Origin: Coniella vitis
Taxonomy: Eukaryota; Ascomycota; Sordariomycetes; Diaporthales; Schizoparmaceae
DNA: 64,000 bases
NCBI GenBank assembly: GCA_011317545.1
Contig: WUJK01000002.1
Span: forward strand, 558,001 to 622,000
Reading direction: 5' to 3'
The notes under the pieces are model-generated. The model was not told the origin of the DNA and did no database searches. It worked only from the letters and a program-made list of their open reading frames with translations. Position numbers and translations under genes: made by a program. This document shows positions 45,567 to 57,148 of the stretch, piece after piece (position 1 is the stretch's first letter; every line of letters begins with the position of its first letter).

Positions 45567-47108
45567 CGGACGGCGGGCCGGTCGTGCGCAGTCAGTGTGA
45601 GCTACATATTAAGAAAGTAACCAAAACCCGGCCACGTCTTTCACTTCTGAGGAAAAGGAGGCACGATATTGATACAAATTGACCTGTCATTGAAGGCGAG
45701 AAAGAAACGTTATCGGTACTTGCTCTATTTCAAAGTAAATACTAATATATCGTCACTGATTCAAACGTTACGCGGTACCAAAGTATTTTGTTCTAATAAT
45801 CATCCGAACTGGTTATACTTTTCGGATACATCTCGGCAAAAACATCTGCACTTGAAGAGAACTCACTCATTGACGAAAAGGAATTAACTGGTGCGTAGTA
45901 TTTAACCTACTGAGTTTACAACAACCCAACCAAGCGGCTGCTTGCTTTGCTTGCTCGACCCGCTCCATCCGTTCCGTTCAATCCACCTTGTCACTCTGTC
46001 CGAAGTGTTATGAAATGACATTAGGGAAAAGAAAGGGGGGAAGAGGAAGAAAGAAGCCCCAATTCTCAATTCCCAGAAGTAATGTAATTTCCAAGGTTGA
46101 GAACATAGTAGTAGCGTTTCTTAGGTCCTCAATTCTACTCTCTAGCCCTGACACGCATCACAATCTCGCATATCCATTCCCGACTGACCAGCCCATGTGT
46201 GTACAATGTACGATATATGCATTTCCGATTCCGTATGCTTGCAACCCTTGTGCTCTTCCGTCGGAAGTTGTTCTAGAGAGCTATCATCTAGCCCATTCGT
46301 ACTGGACGCCCAGGACACTCGGTTATTTCCTAAACGAACAAGAAATATAAACTCTGTGCTCTTGCTCAGCCTTACAAAAGCTGCCTGTACTTCAATTCTA
46401 ACTTGACTTCTTTCTCTTTGGACTCATCCTTCTTTCTTTGACCATTCTTCCCGACGCCCCGTTGCAATACAGATGCTGGTTCTATCTTTGTACAAATCGA
46501 TGACTTATTCTTTTGACTCTTGCGAATCTTTGCACGTTCGCCGTTGTTCTTCTTGTCCACCCGGGGTGGCAGCTTTCTCACAATCCGTGCCTGTTGCCCG
46601 TCTCCTTTGTCGGTCTTTTGGTTTTCCCGCCTTTTTTGCTCTTCTTCGGCTGCTGCTTGAATTTCCTTGCATTTGCATTTGTCATATGTTGCGATGTTGA
46701 GTCTGGCTCCGGGTCCGCGTATTTCTCTCGTAGAATCATGTTGGCAAGCACCACATCCTCCCTGGTCTTGACGATAGGTACCAATCCCTGCGTCGTTCGC
46801 ACTAGTACCAGAAGATCCTGCTTTTCCCAAACCTTTTTGCTGACTTGGAGGCCTGAAAGCTCTACCTGGACGGTAGTAGTGCGCCTTGCATGAGGCTTGA
46901 CTGTCGCAGAGCCTCGAACGTTTTTACTTTTACCAGTTTTCAATTTGCCAGTCTTGCTTTTTGCAAGCTCCAATAGGTTGCATGGCTGCTGCAGACAATG
47001 ACAACAGCGACCATCGCCGCGCAAGAGACGGGATGCACAATGGCAATCAAGATGGGGGACATGACGCGTGCAAGTCCGACAAGAAGCGCCAAGGCCAAGT
47101 GAAGACTC
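45567..47108. other. Convergent intergenic region, 1.5 kb
   Basis: Between the 3' ends of the phosphoesterase (+) and the Prp43 gene (-). The right half contains a possible Lys-rich coding remnant on the minus strand (next entry). The left half is AT-rich and shows nothing. Confidence 0.5.
46372..47024 (-). other. Possible Lys-rich gene or coding remnant downstream of Prp43
   Basis: Two overlapping minus-strand frames without good ATG starts have protein-like stretches. One (47024-46578) contains TTTVQVELSGLQVSKKVWEK and TREDVVLANMILREKYADPE, then a basic end. The other (46830-46372) is continuously Lys/Glu-rich and ends ELKYRQLL. They could be two exons or a frameshifted remnant of a small basic protein. 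No family is recognised and no clean splice model was found, so this is weak. Confidence 0.2.
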
Positions 47109-49586
47109 CTAAGTCCTACCGCCCTTCATGGCCTGCTTCCTGCGTATGCGCTCTGTGACGCGCATCAGCGCCGTCTTGACCTCGCCCTTGTCGAATGTTT
47201 CGAGGTCATAGTAGACGGGCGCAATCTCGAGAAGCCATTCTGGGCGCACGCCCGTCACTGTGCGAATGTATTGCTATTGAACAAGAATTCCATAAGTCAG
47301 CTATGTTTATTGTCCGGGTATGTTGAGTCCAAGTGGAACCAAAAGGTAACTGTGAAAAGACATACCTTGCTCGTGAGCACAAACTCGTGGTAAATAACCC
47401 ACTCATAGTCGGCCTTGATCACGCTCGAAGGGTGAATCAGCACCGGCTGGTTGTCCTTGATGGTCGTGTAGCTCTTGCTCGTGTCTTTCATGGCAACCTG
47501 CATAAAGAAACCTGCCACCAGCGCACGGCGGATGTTTGTGTAGTAGTTCTTGTCGTTGAAGTCCGTGCTGACAAAGTCGATGCCGTGTGTCTCCATGATG
47601 CGCTTCAGCTGTGCGCGTACGTGATCGGCCGAGGTCAGGTGACGCAGACTGCAAAAGTGCTCGTGGCACCAGGCCTTGACGTCGGTGCCTTGGCTCATTT
47701 CACCCTTGAAGGCATGGTACAGGTTGAGGAGCGTCAGGTGGTCGCCGTCCGGGTGGGCAAACTGCGCCTTCATGTCGTCGGCGCGCTTGCGTTCGCGGTT
47801 GGGCCGCAGCCACGGCGAAGGCACGGAAAGCAGCGAAACAATGGACAGAATCTCGTTGCTGCAGTAGAACTCGGGGCTGCTGATGAGCATGACGGCCAGC
47901 TGCGGGTCGAGAGGGAACTCGGAGGCTAGCTTGCCGAGGGGCGTCAGTTCGCCCTCGTCGTCGAGGCAGGCGAGGAAGTTGAGCTCTTCGAGCGCACGCA
48001 TCATAGTCTCGGGCGCGGGTGGGTCCAACAGGTCAAAGTGGACAAGATCCTGAACACCAAGACGCTTCAGCTGCAGAATGGTATTGGAGAGGTTGGAGCG
48101 CAGGATTTCGGGGTAAGTCTGCTCAATAAGCTCCTTCTTGAAAGCTGCTTCCGTATACAGGCGGAAGCACTTGCCAGGTCGCGTACGACCAGCACGACCA
48201 GCGCGCTGTTGCGCAGATGCCTTGCTAATGGGGCTGACGAGGAGCGACTCGACACGAATCCGGGGGTTGTAAATCTTTTGCTTGCTGAAACCGGGGTCGA
48301 CAACGTACACGATACCTGTTGTGAAGCACGGCTTGTTAGGTCTGGACAGCATCTTCGAGATAGTGCATGTACAAGGGAGGAATGGGCATACCGTCAATAG
48401 TAAGTGATGTCTCTGCAATGTTGGTGGCGATGATGCACTTTCTTCCCGGGCGACCGCCTGGCTTGAAGGGTGCAGGAGCCTTGTCGAAGATGCGCTGCTG
48501 CTGGTGCGGCGGCAGGGTACCGTAGAGGGGGTAGATGGACATTGGGCCCACGTCCGACTCTCGCACCATCTCGTCGACCTCGAGTCTGATTCGTCTGCAG
48601 GCGTCTTCAATCTCTTCCTCTCCAGTCAAGAACAAGAGAATGTCGCCCTCGTCTTCTGTGGCGTGGATCTGCAACACCGTCCTGATGGAGGCTTCGATAT
48701 AGTCTCTTTCTGCCTCAGGGGTGTAGTAAAGCGACACAGGGTGTGTTCTTCCAGGGACGGCCAAGAGAGGCGCATCGTAAAAGTACTTTTGAAACTTTTG
48801 GGCGTCGAGAGTAGCCGACATGATGATGATCTTGAGATCGCTGCGGCGCTGGGAAATCTCCTTGAGCAGAGCCATGAGAATATCGGTCGCGAGGGTACGC
48901 TCGTGGGCTTCGTCGATGATGATACAGGCGTAACGCGACATGTCGTTGTCGTGCATACACTCGCGCAGCAGCTGACCGTCCGTCATGTACTTGAGCATGG
49001 TCTTGTCCGAAGTGCAGTTGTCGAAACGCACGCTGTAACCGACCTCTTCACCAAGCTTGACATCCATTTCGTCGGCGACACGCTGGGCAACACTGGTAGC
49101 AGCCACTCGGCGAGGCTGGGTACAGGCAACGAGCTTGCCCGTGAACTGAGGAAGCTCGTCGTAGAGGACGTACTGAGGGATCTGAGTGGTCTTTCCGGAA
49201 CCCGTCTCACCAACAAAGACCATGATCTGGGTGTTGTGGTAGATGTCGAGGAACTCTTGGCGGTGCTTGTGGACGGGCAATTCACGACGGCCCTCGAGGA
49301 TGCGAAAGTACTTTTGGGAGCGAGGCTCGCTTGTCCAGGGGTTGTTGTCGAGGTCTTCGAGCTTGGATACTTGCTGGGCGGTCGTCTCGTGGCGCGTGAT
49401 CCCGTTGAACGCGGGCCAGCGGGAGCCGCTGCCATTCTGGGCGCCCTCATAGTGGTGGGCGAGGTACGGGTTGTAGGAGCCGTCCGTGGAGTGTTCGGCA
49501 CCGCCTCTGGCCCTCTTAGGAGAGGCGGGCGAGTCTTGGTCGGCACTAGGCCGCTTGGTGCCTTTGGCAGGACCGGCGTCAGCCAT
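47109..49586 (-). CDS. PRP43: DEAH-box RNA helicase Prp43/DHX15
   Basis: ATP-dependent helicase that dismantles the intron-lariat spliceosome and also acts in ribosome biogenesis, activated by G-patch partners. Exons 49586-48392, 48315-47366 and 47273-47109 (introns 76 and 92 nt) give 769 residues, the usual Prp43 length. Motifs in order: Walker A GETGSGKT at about 126-133, TQPRRVAA, DEAH at 225-228, MSATLDAQ near 256, IATNIAETSLTIDG, QQRAGRAGRTRPG, then the winged-helix/ratchet region and the OB-fold end (QYIRTVTGVRPEWLLEIAP). Both junctions restore highly conserved sequence (TIDG-IVYVVDPG and TSK-QYIRT). The short N-terminal extension is low-complexity with a basic PKRAR patch. PRMT5 is divergent upstream. 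Confidence 0.97.
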
Positions 49587-50548
49587 GGCGATGGCGATGG
49601 CGATGGCGGAGAGGCAAAGGTTGCGCGAGCGGATGCGCGAGGATGGCGTTTATGGGATTGGTGGTTAGACTTATGGTCAGGTAATGGAGGAAAGCCAAGA
49701 CGAAAGAGTTGCGTCAGGAGTGGTGTTGAGGACGGCGCAAAGTGGTGACTGTTTGGCCCAAACTGCAACTTCGAAATGAGGCTGTCGCGGGTTTGGCGAA
49801 GAAAAAGAAGGGCGATCGCTCTTGGCATCTTGCCGGAACTTTTCTGGTAAATTTTCTGGAACCCTGGGCCGGGGGGGTTGCTTTGTCCCCGGCAGGCAGC
49901 AACTGACAGGGAAAATGGGCCACCATAGTTACATTAGTGTGGCGGACCCGCCTAAAACTTTGGCGGGGTCAGCCCAATGGCTGTGTCTCAGTGGGTGATA
50001 TTCTAGGTGACATCTGATAACTGCCAGCATCAACAACAGGACGAGCAGGCGCTCGCTGCCTTGAGGAAGGTGCATCTGCCTTGAGTGACAAAACACTTGC
50101 CAACAATGGGATTGCTCGATAGTTGCATAATCTCTTGACTCGCCTGGTTCTCTGGAAATGCATTTAGGCATGAGATGGTTGATTGAATATCGGCCGCTGA
50201 AAATATCACAGCAGTGACCGGCCAAAATGTAGTAAATCCATGGGCAGAATCAACCCAACTCGCACCACACCGGCAGTACAAACACAATATGAAGATTGAA
50301 AAATAACACGAGGAGCAAGTGGCATGCCCTATGATTGAGTGAGGGTGAGATTGCGGGATTCTCTCGGTTTATTTGTTTATTTTATGGCAGCCACTTCCAG
50401 ATTTGTTGTGACTTTCCCCAAACACCAAAAACTCATCCACTCCCCATAAAATTTCCACCCTCACCCCCCCCCCTTCCCCCTCCGTCCGCTGCCACTTCGA
50501 CCATCCCACTCGCCCAAGACGAGATCAAGGCCGGCAGAACGTCCCAAT
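49587..50548. promoter_or_regulatory. Divergent promoter region between PRP43 and PRMT5
   Basis: A 962-bp spacer between two start codons facing away from each other, so it must contain both promoters. The PRMT5 side has a C-rich pyrimidine stretch (about 50455-50490) close to the start codon, common in fungal leaders. No specific factor site is claimed. Confidence 0.6.
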
Positions 50549-53278
50549 ATGCCGTCAGACAGCTTCCTCAACCCGGAGTCGGAGGATTTCCCCCAGCCGC
50601 GGCCTGCGTTCTGGATTGGCCAGCACGACTCGTCCCGTGTTGATGCGCTGACCGACGGCCATTACCACCAGATCCAGAACTCTGGGGTATGTTGGCTCTC
50701 CTCTCTCTTCTGCGGGCGCTTTTCTAACTCAATCTGCAGTATGGCTTTGCCACTGCGCCCATCACAAACACGCACTTCCACCAGCGCGTCAAGGCGCTCT
50801 ACCACGCCCATGTGAGCGGGTTGCAGGCTTCAACAGCCCTCACGCCCCAGCAAAAGACAAACCCGTCGCTGCCAGACCCCATTCTGCCCACCCTCACCGA
50901 CGAGGACACCAGCCTTGGGCCCTGTCCCTACATTGGCAATGTACTGGCCTACTCGAGCCCTTGGATCGACCTTGGCTCCGCTGATCCCATCGTCGCAAGC
51001 CTGTCGCGCCAGGCCCTCAACCTCGAGATTGCCTTTGCCAACTGGTGCGGCGTGCGGAGTGTGGTTGTCCCAGGGCCCAGAGCCGACGAGGATGGAAGGG
51101 CCGTCGCCCAATTCGCTCGCGCCATTCTCGAGGCCTTCGACGTGGCCACCCGCGTCAACATCATCATCCACTTGCCCATGTACCGCGAGCCCGGTCTGGA
51201 GGAGAAGACTCCATTGCTGTCGACAGAGTTGCTTGGCGCAGAGGCCGCTGCCACAGCTGGCCGGCAGGATGCGCGAGATGAGAACGAGATTGACCTTTTT
51301 GGTGCTTGGGATACCTGGCACACGATCCGCTCTGTTTGCAACTATGCGACCAGACTCTATGTCGGTAAGTACTTGCTCTGCTCTCTCGCAGCATGTCCAC
51401 ACATGGACGACAGTCTTTCCCTGACCCGATCGCATCAAAAATAGCCCTGAGACTGCCAAAGAGGCTCCCCGAAATGGAACTGCAGACTCGCTGGTTCGCC
51501 GAGCCTCTGCACTACCTCACCCTCGGCCCTGCCACCTTCCAGACAAACAAGTCGGGCAACCCGTCCCTCTCGCGCCACCACCAGGACCTCATCTTCACCT
51601 ACATGCGCCTCAAGACAGCCCCCTGGTTTCTGCTCTACGACGTAGGCCCAACGCCGGCCGCCCTCGACGCAGCCGTGGCTTCGGCCTCTGCCATTGCCTC
51701 GGACTTCCCCTCCCTCGCCGAAGCGAAATCGTCGCCCCTTCCCGGCATCAGCCCGTACATGATGTACATGAACTACCTCCAGCGCCAGCAGGAGCCCTAC
51801 TCGCAGCTCGAGACCGAAACCCTCACCAGCTTCCAGGACTGGCTCCAGTCCCCCTTGCAGCCGCTCTCGGACAACCTGGAATCCTCCACCTACGAAATGT
51901 TCGAGGGGGACCCCGTCAAGTACAACCTCTACGAACAAGCCGCATACGAGGCCATGTCCGAGTGGAAGACGCTCAACAAGCCCACCTCGTCCCCGCGCTC
52001 CGCCAACGGCGGGCCCCTCGAGCTCATTGTTACCGTCGCCGGCGCCGGCCGTGGGCCCCTTGTCACCCGCGCCCTGCGCGCCTCGGAGCGCTCCGGCGTG
52101 CCGATCCAGCTCTGGGCCGTCGAAAAGAACCAAAACGCCTACGTCTACCTGCTGCGCCAGAACGCCACCATCTGGGGCGGCCGCGTCAACGTCATCAAGA
52201 CCGACATGCGCGACTGGGCCGGGCCCGTCCCCGCCACAGCCTCGGGCGAGCCCGCCGCAGCGCCCACGAAAGTCGACATGCTCATCACGGAACTGCTCGG
52301 CTCCTTTGGCGACAATGAGCTCTCCCCCGAGTGTCTGGACGGCATCCAGCGCCACATTGCGCGCCCGCACGGCCTCTCGATCCCGGAGAGCTACACGGCG
52401 TGGCTGAGTCCCATTGCCACGCCCAAGATCCACGCACACCTGAAGACGGTCCTGCCCAACGACGCAAACGCCTTTGAAACGCCCTATGTCGTCCGGCTGT
52501 TCCAAATGGACTTTGTCGCGCAAAAGGTCCCCGGGAAGCCGCGCTTCCAGCAGGCGTGGGAGTTTGTGCACCCCGTGTGGGGCTCCCTGCAGGAGCAGTG
52601 GGAGGACGGGCGCGGCGAACGCATGCCGCGCACGTTGAACGGCGGCGGTGCGATGAACACCTCGGGAGGCTTGAATGAGCACAACGCAAGGCAGTGCCGG
52701 CTGACGTTCTACTGTCGACCGAGGGGCGTGTGTCATGGATTGGGCGGGTACTTTGAGTCGACGCTGTACACGCCGCAGGTGGTGGCAGAGGGCGGGGCAA
52801 AGAAGGACTTGGTGGAGTTGAGTATCCTGCCGGACCAAATTGATCGCAAGAGCCGGGATATGGTTTCTTGGTTTCCGATTTTCTTTCCACTCAAGGTATG
52901 TGATCTAGTGTTTTTTTTTTTCTCTTTTTTTTCTCTCTCTCTTTTTTAATCCCTTTTCTGCCCCTCTGGTTTCCTTCCTTCTGTGTCTTGCCCACTCATC
53001 TGCTCCTCCTCCTCCTCCTCTTCTTCTCATCCCGAAACCCCGATTTCACTCCCATACTAACCCTTGATTTTCCCACCCCCTCCCCAACAAAACAGCAACC
53101 TCTCTACTTCCCCCAAGATTCCGAACTCGAAATCACCATGTGGCGACAGACAGACGACGCGCGCGTGTGGTACGAGTGGCTCGTCGAGGCGTACACGTGG
53201 GTCGGCGCAAAGACACGCGTCAAGGTGGGCTCGTCGGAGCTGCACAGCAGCAAGAAGGTGGCGTGTATGATGCAGTGA
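50549..53278 (+). CDS. Type II protein arginine methyltransferase PRMT5 (Skb1/Hsl7)
   Basis: Forms symmetric dimethylarginine on Sm proteins, histones and other targets. Exons 50549-50686, 50740-51364, 51445-52895 and 53096-53278 give 798 residues, somewhat longer than animal PRMT5, as usual in fungi. The N-terminal TIM-barrel part contains FWIGQHDSSR and LFGAWDTWHTIRSVCNYATR. The Rossmann motif is VTVAGAGRGPLV at about residue 450. The double-E active loop ITELLGSFGDNELSPECLDG is at about 537, with the PRMT5-type SFGDNE. A beta-barrel follows to the end (SWFPIFFPLK-QPLYFP). Introns are 53, 80 and 200 nt. The start is in frame just before a short exon. Its neighbours PRP43 and SmF belong to the pathway its Sm substrates serve. 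Confidence 0.96.
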
Positions 53279-53717
53279 GGAAGGGAAAAAAAGGAAAAAA
53301 AAAAACACAAGTGGAGTATGTATGTATGCAACAAACAGGCAAAAAGATGAAGAAAGAAAAACAGGGAGATGGGTATGGGAGGATGGAGAGGGCCAACAAA
53401 AAAAGAAAGAAAGAAAGAAGGGAAACAAAGTGAGGAAAGGGGGCGTTCAGATTGCTTGATATTTTTGGAAGCTGAAGTGAAGATAGACAGACCTGGTTTG
53501 AAAAAGAAAAAACCGAGTATTGGAACACGTGAATTTCGTTTCGAGAATGGTCTTGTTTACTTGGATGTTGCTTTGCATTGCATGAACTGGGCTGAGCTGA
53601 GCTGGGCTGCGCTACGCTATGCTGAAGTGAATTGTAAAAAGTCTCAACGTGACTGACTGGGCACAAGAAGCAGTTGTTGACTGCTCAGTTTATGATCAGG
53701 TCGAATTCATGTCGCAT

Positions 53718-53759
<42 letters not shown>

Positions 53760-54308
53760 GTTCATACTACACATGGTATATAGTCTTAGTGATGTGTAAA
53801 AAGTAGTATTCATGGTATCTGAAATATCTTCTCCCATCTTGTCACCTAGGCATGAGGGAAAAAAAAAAAGGCAAGACTTCTTTAAAATCGCCGTTTTGCT
53901 CTCTTCGCAACTTTTTGCTGTCCAAATTTCCCCAAATCTGCTTGCTCCTTCGCGCAGTGAGGTCGGGGTTTTGGGCGCCAGCATGGTTCCTGTCTTATCC
54001 CATCCGTCAATCGTTTCTGTCTGTGCCGGCCATTGAGGTGCGCCTTGTCTATCTCCCCTTCTACTCGTGGAAAGCCAAACAACCCTTTTCTCTTCACACG
54101 GGGTGTTTTCTCTCCTCTGCTTGCGTTTCCGTGGTGCTGCATCCCCCATTTCTGTATATCTTCTTCTTCTTCTTCTTCTACAACTTCTTCATTCCTTCCT
54201 TCCTTTCATCATCTGCTCTCTTCATTCTTCTCCCATTTTCCCTAGTGAATGAATCAAGACGGAGAAGAAGGGAAAAAAATGAATTTACGCGGCTCCCGTA
54301 TCCTATTT
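53279..54308. other. Convergent intergenic region, 1.0 kb
   Basis: Between the stops of PRMT5 (+) and SmF (-). Contains A-rich and AAAG-rich blocks (53287-53430), an (AAC)n array and a (TTC) run near 54160. No gene seen. Confidence 0.7.
53717..53759. repeat. (AAC)n microsatellite, about 14 units
   Basis: Uninterrupted AAC/ACA trinucleotide repeat in the spacer between the two convergent genes. Its antisense reading gives a poly-Cys artefact. Confidence 0.95.
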
Positions 54309-55157
54309 TCAGCCCTCCATCTTCACATCTCCATTCTCGCCCTCGCCTGCAGCCCGAATCCAGAGCACATTGTTGCAGCGAATGAGCACCTGGCCGAGGG
54401 ATCCCGAAAAGTTGTTTTTTATGTATTCTTGTGCTTCGGCGAGCTGGATGTTCATGTAGCTGTCGATCGAAACCCTGTTGGAAGAAAAAGAAAAAGGAAG
54501 AAAAGGTGAGCAACAAAGAAACGCTCATAGGTGAAGAATCGGGACGCAAATCATCATCGAGAAGAGAGAGAGGGAAAGGAAAAAGCAAGGGAGGAATGAC
54601 ACAACGGCCTATAGAAAGCGAGAGGTCATGAAACAGTGAAGGACCGCCGGCAGAGGACGCAAAAAGGAATACAAGGGCAACTAGGAAGAGAGGGACAGGG
54701 GGGGCAGGAAAAGAGTGCTTACAATCTTCCCTTGTACTCAGTCTCATTCCACTTGAGGCGCACAGAAATCTCCTTGTTGACCCTATCATATGATCACAAC
54801 CATTAGCCTTCTGTTCTGTTTTCTCTATTCTCTTTGAATTTCCTTCTTGCTATTCGTTCGTCGGTGCATCAACGGGCGGATGGACGTATAGGGTGAGCCG
54901 ATCCCGATCCAAGCAGATGTGACGCAAGTCTCCGTGACTTTTACGCGATCGTAAAGAACCGCGCTGAATAACGTGATCGGGGTTGGGGGGGGGGTTGAGA
55001 AGGGGGTGAATGGTTCACGACGTACAGATCCTGGAGGAAAGGTCGCGGGTTGACGGGCATGAACTGTAAAATTCCTTGATCAGTTTTCTTCCTTTCTCTC
55101 ATTCTGTTTCCTCTCGAGCTATTTGAGCTCACTAGCAGAGCAACAACGTACACTCAT
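54309..55157 (-). CDS. SMX3: Small nuclear ribonucleoprotein SmF with a 6-nt first exon
   Basis: Subunit of the heptameric Sm ring around U1, U2, U4 and U5 snRNAs, essential for splicing. Four exons, 55157-55152, 55063-55026, 54782-54723 and 54474-54309, give 89 residues, the typical SmF size. The joined protein starts MSFMPVNPRPFLQDLVNKEI. It then shows Sm1 (VRLKWNETEYKGRLVSIDSYMN) in parts and Sm2 as GQVLIRCNNVLWIR; PxPFL and IRCNNVLxIR are diagnostic for SmF. Introns are 88, 243, 248 nt, all GT-AG and in phase (AGT-TTC; CT-G; TT-G). The coding part of exon 1 is only ATG AGT. The gene is too fragmented to show as one long open frame. The GTACGT donor after codon 2 and a TTTACAG acceptor support the short exon. 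Confidence 0.93.
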
Positions 55158-55996
55158 GATGGGCAGGCAAGGTGGTTAGGGTCAATTGTTCAACGCGACG
55201 AGCGTGAGAGGTGATGGGCGGTTGGGTACCAAGTCGGATCGCCCGTGGGATGAGATACCGTCGTCGTCGTCGTCGTTGTTGTTATTTTTATTGTCGTCGT
55301 CGTCGCCGTCAGAAGACAAGACAAAATGTAAACGCGATCGCAAGTACCAAATCGCAAATCCGGAGTAAGTTGGAAGCTCGCGCAAGTAGAGTGGTAGGAT
55401 CAAGCGAAACGAGGCACAACGCGACTGGACTCAAAAGATGACGGCAGGCAAATGGCGAAATGGCAGAGCTTCAATTTTGGGGCAGGGATGGGGGTGGGAG
55501 AGAGGCAAGCGCGAGCCGGCGGCTGTGAGCTGGGACATGTGGGGGGATCCGTAAGCGGCTGGTAGCGGCTAGAGCGCCTAATGGCGGCTGCGGATGCGAT
55601 TCGGGGGGTTGGGGCTCCGTTTGTCAGGCTATGGTGCTGAAATAGGACCCCCTGGCAGCCCTGGTACTCAAGTACCTGGTACTTGTACTTGGCACAAATT
55701 GTTGTGCTCCTGTCATGGACTTTACTGGCTACAGAGGCATTCGAAATGACCAAAAATGTGTGATATATCATAATCAAGAGAGAGATTGTGGTCTTGTATT
55801 TCTGCTTGATGCTTCTCGGTTGGTTAGAGACATGAATGGAAATCCACATCTCACACTCCTCAACCGTCGAGAGGTCCGAGTGTCTATGCTTTTTCTTCCA
55901 GATTCACAGCCGTACGAGTGACCAAGCCGCGCCATTACGCAAAGATTATACATGACATGCACAGCGAGGTGCCATCTTTCATGACATCTGAGACGA

Positions 55997-56032
<36 letters not shown>

Positions 56033-56077
56033 CAGTGAGCATCATGAGCCGCTCGGCCCTCACCGTCGCCAACACCG
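55158..56077. other. Intergenic region, 0.9 kb
   Basis: Promoter side of SmF and 3' side of the DUF7730-like gene. Contains a (TCG/TTG)n stretch at about 55260-55305 and an (AC)n array at about 55999-56027 next to the downstream gene's stop codon. No gene seen. Confidence 0.6.
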
Positions 56078-57148
56078 TCACGCGCCGATCTCGTCACCCA
56101 GAAGCGCCTTCATGACGGGTTCCCACGTCACATCGGACCAAGGCGCCGGGGGCGCATCCGGCACAATCTTGAGCCCGGGCGTAGCCGGCCTGCTGCTCCC
56201 CATCCACTCAGCCTCGATGACCTCCCTGCGGACACTGCAGATGTCGCCTGCTGTGTGCCGACAGAGCGTGAACGGGAGCAGTCTTTCCTCCTGTGCATCC
56301 TCTCCTCCTTGTCCGCGGTGATCATCTCGATGTCGTCGGTGGCTGCTTTCGCTCTCCTGGGACTTGTAGAATGCCGTGAGGAACGCCACGGGCACGCACA
56401 CCTTGAAGTTCTCCACATGGCGGACCCGCGCCAGCTCACTGAGATAGTGCTCCTCGATCTGCGCGGTATGGCTCTGGATGCCGAGCGCGACGTAGAGATT
56501 GCGCAGGCTGGGGAAATCGCACGACAGCGCGTCGCACAGCGAGGGCCAGGCGGAGCGCAAGGTGGGCGTGTCGTACTCGGGCGCAGAGGTCCAGCCCTGG
56601 TCGTCCCAGACGAGCTTGAGCGAGCGCACGAGGGCGAGGTGGGACGGGTCGACGGAGTTGATGAAGCGGAGGGTGCTGTTGATGCCGCGCAGGCGGAAGA
56701 AGGAGGCGCTGTAGAGGAGGGAGGCGGATTCGTGATAGCTGGGGGTGTGAATGTCAGTTTTCTTTTGGCGTCTAGATTGTTCTGTTCTTTGCTGGGGAGC
56801 GGGTGACCGGACGGACTCGCATCGGTTGACTTACATGAGCTTGTTTGTGAGCAGCAGCGGTAGGATGTTGCCTCTGCATTTGCGCTTCTTTTTGGGTCGT
56901 CTGTCGCCTTGTTCTGTTTCTTCTTGACTTGACGTCCCTTGCTGCTGCGGGCGATGATATCGGTTCCGCCGGAGCGGCGCCCTCAATTTCGGGAACAAAG
57001 TCGGCACCGAATTTCCTTCTTGCTCTTCGAGGCTGAAGAAGTTTCCGTATGCAAACAGGATGTGTTCGTAGATCTGGACGCGGATTTCGGCCGGGAGAAG
57101 ATTCACCAGGGGACAGGCAGCCTCGCGGGCCTGAACGGCCTTGCCCAT
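56078..57148 (-). CDS. DUF7730 / F-box-like fungal protein
   Basis: Exons 57148-56835 and 56738-56078 (intron 96 nt) give 324 residues. The N-terminal part has LLPAEIRVQIYEHILFAYGN, the motif of the large fungal family of F-box-related DUF7730 proteins. A charged insert follows, then the typical LLLTNKL-IYHESASLLYSASFFRL block that spans the splice site, and INSVDPSHLALVRSLKLVW. The rest is leucine-spaced and ends GDEIGA. The family has no established biochemical function; a role as an SCF adaptor is a guess from F-box resemblance. The 5' UTR is rich in (TTG)n and (TGG)n repeats. Confidence 0.8.

Noticed and set aside
48504..49748. 414-residue plus-strand frame opposite Prp43
   Set aside because: Antisense shadow; Prp43 motifs are complete on the minus strand.
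51435..52838. 467-residue minus-strand open frame opposite PRMT5
   Set aside because: Shadow frame caused by high GC at third codon positions of PRMT5 exon 3; no motif, while the plus strand encodes a complete known enzyme.
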